Part shown: in pieces, positions 34,341 to 43,114 of the stretch
How positions within the stretch are numbered: position 1 is the first letter of the stretch
Layout of the letters: each line of letters begins with the position of its first letter
From: Vibrio sinaloensis DSM 21326
GTDB lineage: Bacteria; Pseudomonadota; Gammaproteobacteria; Enterobacterales; Vibrionaceae
Assembly: GCF_000189275.1 (NCBI RefSeq)
Contig: NZ_AEVT01000003.1
Location: 1 to 43,164, forward strand
Direction of reading: 5' to 3'
DNA: 43,164 nt
The notes under the pieces: generated by a model
Database searches by the model: none
What the model saw: the letters and a program-made list of their open reading frames with translations, nothing else
Told to the model about the DNA's origin: nothing
Position numbers and translations under genes: made by a program

Positions 34341-35048
34341 TTACAAACTCACAGCGGTATTTAACGCCAGCAACATCATCTTATCGAAGGTTGTTTCTCG
34401 CTCTTGAGCGGTTGTCTCTTCACCCGTGATGATGTGATCAGAGACGGTGAGAATGCTGAGTGCCCGAACATCTTGCTCCGCAGCGATAGCAAACAGCGCC
34501 GCAGTCTCCATTTCTACCCCTAAGATTTTCATTTTCAGTAAAGCAGGTACAAGGTTTTCATCACAACCATAGAACAAGTCGTTGGTGAATACGGGGCCAA
34601 AGCGAACTTGCGGATCATTGTTTATGACCTGATTCCAACACGCTTTAAGCAAATCAAAATCGGGTACTGCGGCATAGTCATAACCAGCGAAGCGCGCTCT
34701 GTTGGTATTGCTTGCGGTACCAGCTCCTGTCGCAACGACAATGTCACGGACATGAATGTCTTCAGCGACGCCACCGCAACTGCCAATTCTAATCAAGTTT
34801 TTTGCACCATATTCGCTGATCAATTCGTGGAAATAGATCGAAGCGGAAGGAATGCCCATACCGTGGCCCATTACCGATATTGGCTTTCCTTGGTAGTCTC
34901 CGGTGTAACCATACATGTTACGTACATCGCAGACCAGTTCTGCGTTGTTTAAGTATTTTTCGGCGATGTACTTCGCACGCAGTGGATCGCCCGGAAGTAG
35001 TATTGTTTCTGCAAAAGCACCTGATTTCGCGTTGATATGTGGGGTCAT
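34341..35048 (-). CDS. deoD: Purine nucleoside phosphorylase (DeoD type)
   Basis: A 235-residue hexameric-type purine nucleoside phosphorylase that splits purine nucleosides with phosphate. The start MTPHINAKSGAFAETILLPG is the family's own; an in-frame extension from 35141 is not supported. LPGDPLRAKYIAE binds phosphate, MGHGMGIPSASIY and IRIGSCGG follow, and VEMETAALFAIA binds the nucleoside, with the catalytic Asp in VSDHIITGE. It is divergent from a Crp/Fnr regulator gene that may control it. Confidence 0.93.
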   Translation of the reverse strand: MTPHINAKSGAFAETILLPGDPLRAKYIAEKYLNNAELVCDVRNMYGYTGDYQGKPISVMGHGMGIPSASIYFHELISEYGAKNLIRIGSCGGVAEDIHVRDIVVATGAGTASNTNRARFAGYDYAAVPDFDLLKACWNQVINNDPQVRFGPVFTNDLFYGCDENLVPALLKMKILGVEMETAALFAIAAEQDVRALSILTVSDHIITGEETTAQERETTFDKMMLLALNTAVSL

Positions 35049-35218
35049 ATTGTGTTCCTCGTTTGGTTTGTTAATTGGATTATCAAGCGAGAAGTCTCTG
35101 ACTGGCAGGACAATTGTCCATCGCGTCATTGGCACGTTCACACATTTATCAACTCTCTCTGGAGCACTTGAAGGGGCTCAATTATTCTTAATATCGAACC
35201 CGAAGAAATGGTGTAAGG

Positions 35219-35884
35219 ATGAATCAGACACAACTTCTAGAGCGCGGCTTAAAGCACATCCGAGAGTTTGTCGCGAGTCCTGAATTCAAAACCAAGCGGT
35301 TTTTTGAAGGCGACTACATTGTTAAGCAAGACCAACAGCTGGACTTTGTCTACTGGGCGAGTGTTGTTCAATACAGTATTTTCCATACCGCTCAGAATGG
35401 TAAGTCACTCAGCTTAGGAGACTACTATTCGGAAGATCGCTTTTTTGGTGAAGTGGAGCTCTTTTCCGATGAAGGTTTTCAGTTTGATGTCGTGGCGACC
35501 GCTGATGTCGATTTAACTGTGATACCTTATTCCGCTTTTGTTGAATTTCTTGCCAATGATGGTGCTGTTGCGTTTTGGATGAATAGCAAGATGGCAACGG
35601 TCTACCAACAGTCGATGCAAGTAGCGATTGAGCGTTCTTTGTATCCGCTTAGGTTCAACATATTGAAAGACATTATGTGCCAAGTGGAGGAGGCAGCGCC
35701 TTCTGTTAATCATGCATACATGTACCAAGAAGCTCAGCGTTTTGGCTGTAGTGAGCGAGCCTACAATCGAGTCGTGCGTGAGTTAATTGACGAGGGGCTC
35801 ATCAGTAAGAGAGATTCAGATAACCGTTTACTGCCGAAAAATATCCCTGCCATCGCCCAATGTCTTGAACGTTACCAAGGCTAA
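35219..35884 (+). CDS. Crp/Fnr-family transcriptional regulator
   Basis: A 221-residue protein with an N-terminal cyclic-nucleotide-binding-like fold (about 20-130, including FEGDYIVKQDQQLDFVYW and RFFGEVELFSD) and a C-terminal winged helix (about 150-215, YQEAQRFGCSERAYNRVVRE). It has no Fnr-type cysteine cluster and the cAMP-contact residues are not obvious, so the effector is unknown. It is divergent from deoD across 170 bp, and nucleoside metabolism is a plausible target. Confidence 0.82.
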   Translation: MNQTQLLERGLKHIREFVASPEFKTKRFFEGDYIVKQDQQLDFVYWASVVQYSIFHTAQNGKSLSLGDYYSEDRFFGEVELFSDEGFQFDVVATADVDLTVIPYSAFVEFLANDGAVAFWMNSKMATVYQQSMQVAIERSLYPLRFNILKDIMCQVEEAAPSVNHAYMYQEAQRFGCSERAYNRVVRELIDEGLISKRDSDNRLLPKNIPAIAQCLERYQG

Positions 35885-36321
35885 AGTGACGTTCAGTTAA
35901 CCGCTATAAGTGCGATTTTTAAATTCTATATAAATTCAGTTGCATTTAACTTGGCTTTTATTTTTCAAAAAAAGCCAAAATTGACGTTTTTATTACAACA
36001 CTAAGTACTGATTGTATATGTGTTTGGTTGATATGCGGCGGGTTTTTATCCGTGCGGGGATATTCTGTATTGTTTTCTTTAGCGGTTTTTTATTCTGACT
36101 TTAAACTGATTACATAATTATCTAATGGTGAAACTAAACATTTCATTAGTGATAAAGACTTATTGTGATTCATATCTCAACAAAACGTTTAAATGTGCGC
36201 TAGGCCGCTTTTGTTTAATGCGACTTTTCAGTTAGAAAGTAACACTGATATATGTCAATTTTCTATTACTAGAAATATTAATAATTAATGGAGTATTCGA
36301 TTTAAATATATGGAGTGAATA
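35885..36321. other. 437-bp promoter region of the DUF3360 gene
   Basis: An AT-rich stretch without a gene. It contains a CRP-like site (36164-36179) and an inverted repeat CTAATG/CATTAG (36122-36149). No terminator of the preceding regulator gene is clear. The untranslated leader ahead of 36322 could be long, but I see no riboswitch consensus. Confidence 0.55.
36164..36179. promoter_or_regulatory. CRP-like binding site
   Basis: TGTGATTCATATCTCA has a perfect left half TGTGA, a 6-bp spacer and a right half TCTCA with one mismatch to TCACA. It lies 143 bp before the DUF3360 gene. Either CRP or the neighbouring Crp/Fnr-type regulator could use it. Confidence 0.5.
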
Positions 36322-37776
36322 ATGAGTCACACTGAACAAAGTGCATATCAATCGCGCAGGCGTAAAGCGAGCGAGTTTGAATCACGTGACCAATATCTAG
36401 AGCATGAGCTTTCAATTCTAGACCTAAAAAGGTGGCGTGTGCATTTGCCATTCAGAGACTTTGGTGTCGAGATAGAAGACTGGGTTCCCGCCATTGCTGC
36501 AACGATAGGTAAAGTAGTAATGGTAACTGCGATGGTTGCAGCTTTTGCTGCGCAGTTTGGTCTTTCGGCTGAGTTTGTCGCGGAGAATGTACGATTTGAG
36601 TTGTTGATTGCAGGCTTACTGTTTGTTGTTTTCTTTTCTGCGATCCTTAATCCATTAAGTAACCTTGCAGGCACGCATGGGCCGATGATCCCACTTATTC
36701 CGCTTATCGCGGCTGCGGGGGGACACCCATTAGCGTTAGGTATTATGGTTGGTGTATTTGGATTAATATTAAGTGCAACCAAAGGTGGCTCTAAACTGGT
36801 GAAATTAACTGGTGAGGGCGTTCGAGGTGGCCTACTTATTTATTTAGGTGCTGTTGGTTTAATTGGTCAGCTCAATAAGTTTGAAGCTTGGTCTGTTTCA
36901 ACGGGTATGGATGCAGTTTCGTTCATTGTTATTTCAGCGACGATTGTTATATACGCCTATTTAGCCAAAATTGAAAAACGCTGGCTTGCTATTCCACTGT
37001 GTTCATTTATTGCAGGAGCGGTCGCCTTTATTATGGGTGTACCTTTCGAATTCACCACTGAACCTGGCTTACCTAATATGAGTCCGTTTTATTGGTGGGG
37101 TGAGAATACAGGCTGGCAATTAGGATGGCCGCAATTAGAGCACTACATTGCTGTTATTCCATTCGCTATTTTAGCTGTAGCAATGTGGTCACCAGACTTC
37201 TTAGGCCATCGTGTATTCCAAGAACTTAACTACCCTAAAAAAGCCAAAGGCGCGCTAATGGATGTTGATGACACCATGACAGTGTGTTCTATTCGCCAAA
37301 TGGTTGGGGCGGGTCTAGGTGGGGGTAACTTAGCGTCCTCATGGGGAACTTACATGATCCCAGCAGCTATTGCTAAGCGCCCAATCCCAGGTGGTGCACT
37401 GCTCACTGGCTTGTTATGTGTTGTTGCCGCCGTTATGGGATACCCTATGGATCTTGCGATGTGGGAACCGGTTCTACGTGTTGCTTTGTTAGTTGGTGTG
37501 TTCTTGCCTTTGCTAGAAGCAGGTATGCAAATGGTTAAAAATGCGCGTAATTCACAAAGTGCAGGTATCTGTATGTTTGCTTGTGCTTTGGTCAACCCAG
37601 TGTTCGGTTGGGCGATTACTATGCTGCTCGACAACATGGGTCTCATTGGTAACAAAGAGCGCGCAGATTCTTTAGCGAAAGTCGATAAAGTAACCATTCC
37701 ACTAACGACCGCCATTATTTGTATCGGTGCGCTTGCTGTGGTCGGTCAGTTGCCGGGTATTCCAGCACTTATTTAA
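36322..37776 (+). CDS. DUF3360-type multi-pass membrane protein (putative transporter)
   Basis: A 484-residue inner-membrane protein with about 11-12 hydrophobic segments after a 55-residue polar N-terminus. Its general shape, with repeated GTHGPMIPLIPLIAAAGGHP and GGGNLASSWGTYMIPAA segments in the two halves, suggests the SulP/NCS2-like inverted-repeat transporter fold. I associate it with the DUF3360 family found in vibrios. The substrate is unknown; an anion or nucleobase is a guess supported only by fold and the nearby deoD. Ribosome-binding site GGAG is present. Confidence 0.78.
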   Translation: MSHTEQSAYQSRRRKASEFESRDQYLEHELSILDLKRWRVHLPFRDFGVEIEDWVPAIAATIGKVVMVTAMVAAFAAQFGLSAEFVAENVRFELLIAGLLFVVFFSAILNPLSNLAGTHGPMIPLIPLIAAAGGHPLALGIMVGVFGLILSATKGGSKLVKLTGEGVRGGLLIYLGAVGLIGQLNKFEAWSVSTGMDAVSFIVISATIVIYAYLAKIEKRWLAIPLCSFIAGAVAFIMGVPFEFTTEPGLPNMSPFYWWGENTGWQLGWPQLEHYIAVIPFAILAVAMWSPDFLGHRVFQELNYPKKAKGALMDVDDTMTVCSIRQMVGAGLGGGNLASSWGTYMIPAAIAKRPIPGGALLTGLLCVVAAVMGYPMDLAMWEPVLRVALLVGVFLPLLEAGMQMVKNARNSQSAGICMFACALVNPVFGWAITMLLDNMGLIGNKERADSLAKVDKVTIPLTTAIICIGALAVVGQLPGIPALI

Positions 37777-37795
37777 TTTTCACGCTCGTTAGTCA

Positions 37796-37823
37796 GCGTC
37801 AGTGTTTATACTGGCGCTTTTTT
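37796..37823 (+). terminator. Terminator after the DUF3360 gene
   Basis: GCGTCAGT and ACTGGCGC form an 8-bp stem (one G-U) with a GTTTAT loop and a following T-tract. Confidence 0.82.
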
Positions 37824-37988
37824 ATCGAAACGGATCAAAGTCAGGGGTTCAAAGTTGTTGATTGTTTAAGCAGAACGTTGAATTTATGCACTTGAGTGGT
37901 TATCAAATCGCCACTTGAAGCGAATTGGAGAAAAAACACTTTTCTTTTCAGCAAGATCTGGCATATTAGATCTCGTCAACACGACGTA

Positions 37989-38063
<75 letters not shown>

Positions 38064-38139
38064 AAATTCTTCAATAATTTCAAAGATTTACATCAATTCT
38101 AAGCAATTCCAATTGGCAGTGATACGACAAGGTGTCACG

Positions 38140-39468
38140 ATGTACATTTTTCGAAATCGTAATTCTACCTACTATTCTCGTTTTTACTTTCCCTCTCAAT
38201 GGGTTAACTTTGGATACCCAAAAGAAGTGCGTTTTTCCTTGCGTACCAAGGAACGCTCCATCGCTATTGATCGATCTCTAGTTCTCCTTCAGTCTGCACG
38301 TTCAATGGTCGGTGGGACAATCCCTGATGCAAGCGTTAGAGATTTCGTCTCGGCATTCAAAGAGACGATCAGTGCCATAGTAAAAAACGGTTTTGTGGAA
38401 TCTGCTGAATTGGCACCTAGCCTGACTGATACGACACAGCCAGCATCTATGGAACCGAGTTCAATTACCTCTAATGTCGGCCGTTCAGTTTCAGTGTTAT
38501 TAAGTGAGTTTGTTGAATGCAAGCAGCTTGAAGGTGTTAAGCCCAAAAACATTGATCTGCTTAGCTCGAGAATCAATAACTTTTTTGAGAACCAAACTGT
38601 TAGCCCTGATTCTGTGACCCCTCGCCACGCTAGTGCATTTCTCAAAAGCCTTTATGGTCGAGGGCTATCCGCGAAGACTGTACGGGACTATCTCGCAGCG
38701 ACTCGGCAGTTTTATAGCTGGATGATTACAATGGAGTACGCGACTGTTAATCCCTTTGAAAATGTTAGGGTCAAAAAGGACGTTAGGCTCCCTAGTGAGC
38801 AGCGCAGAAGGTGGAGTAGGGAAGAGCTAGTGAAGCTATTCTCACATGACAACTTTGCTGGTGTAATTGGAACAAATGATTCAACAGTAAACTATCAGAA
38901 GAAGCTAGAAGACTATTGGATCCCGTACCTGCTATTGTTCACTGGTGCACGAGTGAGCGAGATCTGTCAGTTGCGTACCGAAGATGTCCAAGAACGAGAA
39001 GGTGTTTGGTGCATTAGCGTGAATGAAGATGAAGGCAAGACTGTTAAAACTAAAGCGTCCATTCGCCATATACCGTTACACAAAGAATTACTCAATATGG
39101 GGTTCTTGAGTTATGTGAACCATCGTTATGGAGCTCGTAAGGATAAGTTGTTTGATATTCGGCCGTATGGAAAAACCATGTGTTGGTCAGAGCAGTTCGG
39201 TAAGCGTTTTACTAAGGTATTAAAAGCTATTGGGTTTACAGGTGCTCAACGACCGACGTTACACGGTTTGCGTCATACGTTTGTTGATTCTGCTCAGGCT
39301 ATAGGTTTGCCTGAAAATGAGGTTTGTGAAATCGTCGGTCACGCAAAACAAAGCATGACATACGGAAGATATGGAAAACGCCTATCGTTGATGAGGTTAA
39401 AGAGTTTGATAGATGAGATCGATTTTGGTTTTGTTCCAATCACCATACAAGTTAACAGTCGGTCTTGA
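38140..39468 (+). CDS. Tyrosine recombinase (site-specific integrase)
   Basis: A 442-residue integrase. The N-terminal region (MYIFRNRNSTYYSRFYFPSQ) resembles the DUF6538-type arm-binding domain of island integrases. A SAM-like core-binding domain lies about 115-210. The catalytic domain has Arg271 in FTGARVSEI, His375 and Arg378 in LHGLRHTF, His401 in VGHAKQ and a tyrosine in TYGRYGK (Tyr411 the likely nucleophile). All are present, so it should be active. AAGGTG five bases ahead supports the ATG at 38140. It is not an integron integrase: it is longer and lacks the IntI-specific insert. It sits just after tRNA-Gly. Confidence 0.9.
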   Translation: MYIFRNRNSTYYSRFYFPSQWVNFGYPKEVRFSLRTKERSIAIDRSLVLLQSARSMVGGTIPDASVRDFVSAFKETISAIVKNGFVESAELAPSLTDTTQPASMEPSSITSNVGRSVSVLLSEFVECKQLEGVKPKNIDLLSSRINNFFENQTVSPDSVTPRHASAFLKSLYGRGLSAKTVRDYLAATRQFYSWMITMEYATVNPFENVRVKKDVRLPSEQRRRWSREELVKLFSHDNFAGVIGTNDSTVNYQKKLEDYWIPYLLLFTGARVSEICQLRTEDVQEREGVWCISVNEDEGKTVKTKASIRHIPLHKELLNMGFLSYVNHRYGARKDKLFDIRPYGKTMCWSEQFGKRFTKVLKAIGFTGAQRPTLHGLRHTFVDSAQAIGLPENEVCEIVGHAKQSMTYGRYGKRLSLMRLKSLIDEIDFGFVPITIQVNSRS

Positions 39469-39505
39469 AGTGCTCATCTTAAATTTTCTATTCTTTAAAT
39501 AAAAC

Positions 39506-39934
39506 ATGAACCAAATAACTCAACAGTACGAAATGAATATCAAACAGAGTGAGCAAGAGGAGTTTAATCAATACCTCCGACCTTATTTAATGGCACATCA
39601 TGAGCGCGCATCTAAACTCGAGTGCGAAGTAATCAGTAAAGTTTTTTATGTTTATTTAGAGCTAGGTATCCTAAATGGAAAAGCATTAACAAACGAGAGC
39701 AAGTTTGCCGCGCTGGTATCTCGTAGATGCCGTGCTCATTTAAGAGCAGAATCAGTTAAGAAAACTGTTATTTCTTCAGTTAAGTCAAGTCAAGAGGTCG
39801 GTATCAACGTGCCTCAACTAGCTTTCAGAATAGTGGAAGAGGTAGAAGAGTTAATTCTCAACGAAGGTCGCCACAGAGACTCTACTGTAGTTGAACGCAT
39901 GCCTGATCGAGAACTGGGTTATTTGGTTAACTAG
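39506..39934 (+). CDS. Hypothetical protein downstream of the integrase
   Basis: A 142-residue, mainly helical, charged protein I do not recognise. It has a His-rich patch (MAHHERASKLECEV), a basic region (SRRCRAHLRAESVKK) and acidic end segments. It lies 37 bp after the integrase in the same direction, so it may be an accessory of that element, such as an excision or regulatory factor. The ribosome-binding site is weak; ATG 39533 is an alternative start. Confidence 0.62.
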   Translation: MNQITQQYEMNIKQSEQEEFNQYLRPYLMAHHERASKLECEVISKVFYVYLELGILNGKALTNESKFAALVSRRCRAHLRAESVKKTVISSVKSSQEVGINVPQLAFRIVEEVEELILNEGRHRDSTVVERMPDRELGYLVN

Positions 39935-40351
39935 TCTGAGCTATACAACAAAATGGCTTCGTCCTGAACAAGTTACCTTTGGCACCTTCTACTTTGAAAG
40001 TGCCTCACAATCATTGAGGTTAAATACTCTACACAATTCAGAGGCCGTCGTTTAACCTACTGAAACTCATTCAATTGAGTTGATAACTGTTCATTCTTGT
40101 CATTAGGCGACATCTTGCAATCTAATTTCCCGTCATATGTTGTAACTTGTTGATTATCGTTTGAGTTAACATGAAAATGACTGCAATATCGAAAGATTAA
40201 AGACGACAATTTGACGTCTAATATGCGTTAGCCATTTCATATCATCAATCTTACTTTTCGTTGAGCAATAAAAGTGAATCGATTTATCTCACATTATTCC
40301 TTTGACTAATGATATGTAATATCAATAGTTTTAATGTGTTATGACGTAATT
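39935..40351. other. Gene-free region before the cassette array
   Basis: About 400 bp of AT-rich DNA with two small hairpins (CCTCA/TGAGG at 40003-40019 and AACTCA/TGAGTT near 40064-40081). Near its end TTTTAATGTGTTATGAC (40329-40345) resembles the right end of an attC site (compare CCTTAATGCGGTGTTATG at 41827-41843). It may be the worn left border of the first cassette. No attI site or intI gene is seen. Confidence 0.5.
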
Positions 40352-40789
40352 ATGATTAATTATAAGCAAAAGATTTATCTGCTATCTTTATGTTTACTTT
40401 TTGGCTGTAAGACAACGGAGCAAATAGTACAAGATCGTAAGGTTGCTATCTCCAATATGGATAACTTAGATATATGTTACAACCTGGGAAAGCAAGATGA
40501 TTTTGACTACTGGAAGCTTATTAAGAATGAGGAATTCCATAGGAAAAATACAACTCATTCATGGGATGTTCCGGACACCTTGTGCAACAAAGCTACTGAT
40601 ATGGGTAGAGAGGCTCTACTGAAAAGTGAGATACGAAAGCAGAAACATAGAGATGAATTAGTCGATGCAATTAACAGCGCTTCTAAGTCTATAAGTAATG
40701 GATATCGGAAAGCGGCAGATGTCTACGGCTCGCAAACTAGAACGACCTGTCAAAGCTATGGCTCTGAAACTAACTGTATTTCATATTAA
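40352..40789 (+). CDS. Small lipoprotein, first cassette gene
   Basis: A 145-residue protein with a lipoprotein leader (MINYKQKIYLLSLCLLFGC, acylated Cys19). The rest is polar with five further cysteines, including paired Cys near the C-terminus (TTCQSYGSETNCISY). No family recognised. ATG 40352 gives a clean leader; ATG 40334 would add six residues. Its stop is eight bases before the first attC, so it is the gene of a cassette. Confidence 0.65.
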   Translation: MINYKQKIYLLSLCLLFGCKTTEQIVQDRKVAISNMDNLDICYNLGKQDDFDYWKLIKNEEFHRKNTTHSWDVPDTLCNKATDMGREALLKSEIRKQKHRDELVDAINSASKSISNGYRKAADVYGSQTRTTCQSYGSETNCISY

Positions 40790-40796
40790 TAAATGG

Positions 40797-40919
40797 CTAA
40801 CAAACTGTTTAAGAGTGATTCGCAACGCGTGGCATTTCACTATGCGTTGCGTTTGGTGTTTAAGGTGGTATGCGGTGGCTTTGGTATTGCGTTGCTCACA
40901 CCTTAACAGGGCGTTAGGC
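40797..40919 (+). repeat. attC site 1 (VCR-type)
   Basis: A 123-bp imperfect palindrome. The left end GCTAACAAACTGTTTAAGAG is roughly complementary to the right end ACACCTTAACAGGGCG-TTAGGC, and the core site is GTTAGGC (40913-40919). The internal CAACGC...GCGTTG pairing is typical of Vibrio attC sites. It is the recombination site at the end of the lipoprotein cassette. Confidence 0.9.
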
Positions 40920-40933
40920 ATTTGGAGGTAACT

Positions 40934-41722
40934 ATGAATATTTGGCGTTTAATTGCCCATCATGAAAATGCATCAGAATCTATTGAACTCATGAAAGACT
41001 TAGGTTGTATCGCTATTGGTTGGTCGGATATTGGCGACTTAAAGCAAATAGCTCCAAACAACCAATCAGAGATAACCAACTTGATCGACTCCTCTTACCC
41101 AAATTTGGATAATGCGCACTTAGGAGGTCCAAGTCTCTGGAATCTTTATCAAAACGTAAAAGAAGGTGATTTTGTTATTGTAAACACAAATGGTCGTAGA
41201 AACTGTGTTTTTGAGGTTACTGGACCTTACGTATTTAATACAGAAAACCCTATTTTGGGGTATATGCACCAGCGACAAGCAGTGTTGACAGATATCTCCG
41301 CAGAAAAATTATGGAAAGATTGTAGCTCTACTGTCCAAGCTGGTCAGAATATACGTTGGACACTTGCCGGTTGCCAATTCTCTGAAATAGCTGAAGGCAC
41401 AATTCTTAAAGAAGGTGCAAGATTTTCAGTTATTTCAACTGCGATTGAAAGGAATCCAGCGGCTAGGAAAAAGTGCATAGAGCATTATGGTTATACCTGT
41501 GCAGCATGTGACATCAATATGGAAAGTAAATATGGGCGTATTGGTAAAAATTTCATACATGTGCATCACCGCATAGATCTTGCTTCAATTCAAGGTATCC
41601 ATAGAGTTGATCCACTTCGTGATTTAATTCCTCTATGTCCAAATTGCCATGCAATGATTCATAAGGAAAAACCAGCAATGCCGTTAGAAAAGTTAAGAGC
41701 AATATTGCGAGAGCATGCCTAA
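40934..41722 (+). CDS. EVE-like/HNH endonuclease, cassette-borne
   Basis: A 262-residue protein. Residues 1-135 resemble an EVE/PUA-like modified-base reader (MNIWRLIAHHENASESIELM; KEGDFVIVNTNGRRNCVFEV). The C-terminal part is an HNH nuclease with zinc-binding cysteines (CAACDIN, CPNCHAMIH) and the catalytic HVHHRIDL stretch. This layout fits modification-dependent (type IV) restriction, cutting phage DNA with altered bases. GGAGG precedes the ATG. The stop codon is supplied by attC site 2. Family assignment of the nuclease is firm; that of the N-terminus is inferred. Confidence 0.82.
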   Translation: MNIWRLIAHHENASESIELMKDLGCIAIGWSDIGDLKQIAPNNQSEITNLIDSSYPNLDNAHLGGPSLWNLYQNVKEGDFVIVNTNGRRNCVFEVTGPYVFNTENPILGYMHQRQAVLTDISAEKLWKDCSSTVQAGQNIRWTLAGCQFSEIAEGTILKEGARFSVISTAIERNPAARKKCIEHYGYTCAACDINMESKYGRIGKNFIHVHHRIDLASIQGIHRVDPLRDLIPLCPNCHAMIHKEKPAMPLEKLRAILREHA

Positions 41723-41844
41723 CAAAGCATTTAAGAGTGATTCCCAACGCTTGGCATTTCTTATTCCATCGTTGGGCTTTGTGTTTACGGTGGTATGGTT
41801 AGGTTTCGTGGTAGCGTTGCTCACACCTTAATGCGGTGTTATGT
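41718..41844 (+). repeat. attC site 2 (VCR-type)
   Basis: A 127-bp site from CCTAACAAAGCATTTAAGAG to the core GTTATGT, with internal CCAACGC/GCGTTG arms. It closes the HNH cassette. The TAA of its TAAC box is the HNH stop codon. Confidence 0.88.
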
Positions 41845-41857
41845 GCTCGGAGGAAAT

Positions 41858-42294
41858 ATGGAAATTCAGAAAGTCCAAAAAGCGGACTTGGATGCAGTAA
41901 CAAGGCTTGTGTCAGAGGTTTCGGCCAAGGATGTGCTTCCACTGCTTAATGCACAAGGAAAGAAAGAGTATAAGGACAGAGTTCTACCTGACCTAGCGAC
42001 TACTTTCGATGATGAGAATTTTTCATCAATTAAGGCTGTATCGAGTGGGGAAATACTTGGTTTTGCTGCTTTGCGTATTTAACACACTTGTTTGTTGCTA
42101 ATTCTCAACAGAGTTCAGGCTTAGGTCGTACGCTATTGAATCATTTGCTCAATCAAACAGACGCTTGTGAGGTTAGTCTACGCTCTTCGGTGAATGCTGT
42201 TGGGTTCTACAATCGCCATGGTTTCGTAGCAACAGGCGAAGAAGCAGAGTTCAACGGAATTCGTTTCGTGCCAATGTCTTTAGTACGCACATAA
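41858..42294 (+). pseudogene. Frameshifted GNAT acetyltransferase cassette
   Basis: The N-terminal part (MEIQKVQKADLDAVTRLVSE ... GEILGFAALRI) runs into a TAA at 42080-42082. The C-terminal part continues in another frame from about 42076: YLTHLFVANSQQSSGLGRTL, then SVNAVGFYNRHGFVATGEEA. Together they make one ordinary acetyltransferase of about 145 residues, so a small deletion near 42075 has split it. GGAGG precedes the ATG. The acetyl-CoA site lies in the second piece, which has only a TTG start, so activity is unlikely. Confidence 0.82.
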
Positions 42295-42417
42295 CAAGCA
42301 ATTTAAGAGGGATTCACAACGCTTGGCATTTTTGCTTCTACTTCAAATTTAGTGTTTATGGCACAATGCTTTAGGTTTGGGTGGAGGCGTTGTTCACCCC
42401 TTAATTGGGCGTTATAC
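42291..42417 (+). repeat. attC site 3 (VCR-type)
   Basis: A 127-bp site from ATAACAAGCAATTTAAGAGG to the core GTTATAC, again with CAACGC/GGCGTTG arms. It closes the acetyltransferase cassette, whose stop codon is the TAA of the TAAC box. Confidence 0.88.
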
Positions 42418-42430
42418 ACAAAGAGGTAAT

Positions 42431-43114
42431 ATGAGCGATATCTGGGTAACAATAATTACGGGAGGCTTTTCTGGGGCTGCGGTAGTTGCTTTTCTGAGTA
42501 AAGCTCTGGTGAATAATGCGTTTAAGAAATCCTTGGCGCATCATCAACATGAGTTAGATTTACGAAAACAGTCTTTACAGACTGAGTTAAGCATCAATGC
42601 GGAGCATCTAAAGCTAAAGTTTTCACAATATGAAGAATCCAAAAAAACAGCGTTAGAAAAAATATATGCCGCAGTTGCGAAAACTAGTATCCCTAGGGCT
42701 AAGCTGAAACATAACTATAATTTTGAGGCAGCAGATAACTTTCAAGCAGCGTATTTTGACGCATTTAAAGAAACATTTGATGCTTTTGACTTATCTTTCA
42801 AGAAAATATCATCAGCTTATGAGTGCTTAGAAGATAATGCTATATATGTTGATGATAAAACTGAGCTTTTGGTATCTGAGTGTTTGTCGAAAATATTGGC
42901 AAGTTATTTAAAAAGCCACGCTACACTGAAATCTCACCATGTTGTGGCTCAAAGTCTGTTTAAGTCAGGTCAACTGACTATCGACTCCGCCCCAATCGAC
43001 TTTTCAAATTTTAGTGAACAAGTTCAAGCAAATTGGCAAGGGTTAGCTGCTGAGCCTAAGAGAGTACTAAAAAATACAATCCGGGATCTTCTCACTCCGA
43101 ACAATTGTGTATAA
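42431..43114 (+). CDS. Membrane-anchored coiled-coil protein, cassette-borne
   Basis: A 227-residue protein with one N-terminal membrane helix (about 5-24, WVTIITGGFSGAAVVAFLSK) followed by a long charged helix (30-75) likely to form a coiled coil, and further helices. I recognise no family. AGAGGTAAT precedes the ATG at 42431; an upstream in-frame start would run through attC and is unlikely. The stop codon is again inside an attC. Single-helix coiled-coil cassettes are common in Vibrio arrays and some act in defence, but nothing specific is visible. Confidence 0.75.
   Translation: MSDIWVTIITGGFSGAAVVAFLSKALVNNAFKKSLAHHQHELDLRKQSLQTELSINAEHLKLKFSQYEESKKTALEKIYAAVAKTSIPRAKLKHNYNFEAADNFQAAYFDAFKETFDAFDLSFKKISSAYECLEDNAIYVDDKTELLVSECLSKILASYLKSHATLKSHHVVAQSLFKSGQLTIDSAPIDFSNFSEQVQANWQGLAAEPKRVLKNTIRDLLTPNNCV

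Noticed and set aside
35885..36321. A riboswitch (purine or other) in the long leader before the DUF3360 gene
   Set aside because: No conserved riboswitch core or terminator/antiterminator pair could be found by eye.
38140..39468. The integrase next to the cassette array as the integron integrase IntI
   Set aside because: It is about 120 residues too long, its N-terminus is of the island-integrase type, it has the same orientation as the cassettes instead of divergent, and no attI lies between it and the array. It fits a tRNA-targeted island integrase better.
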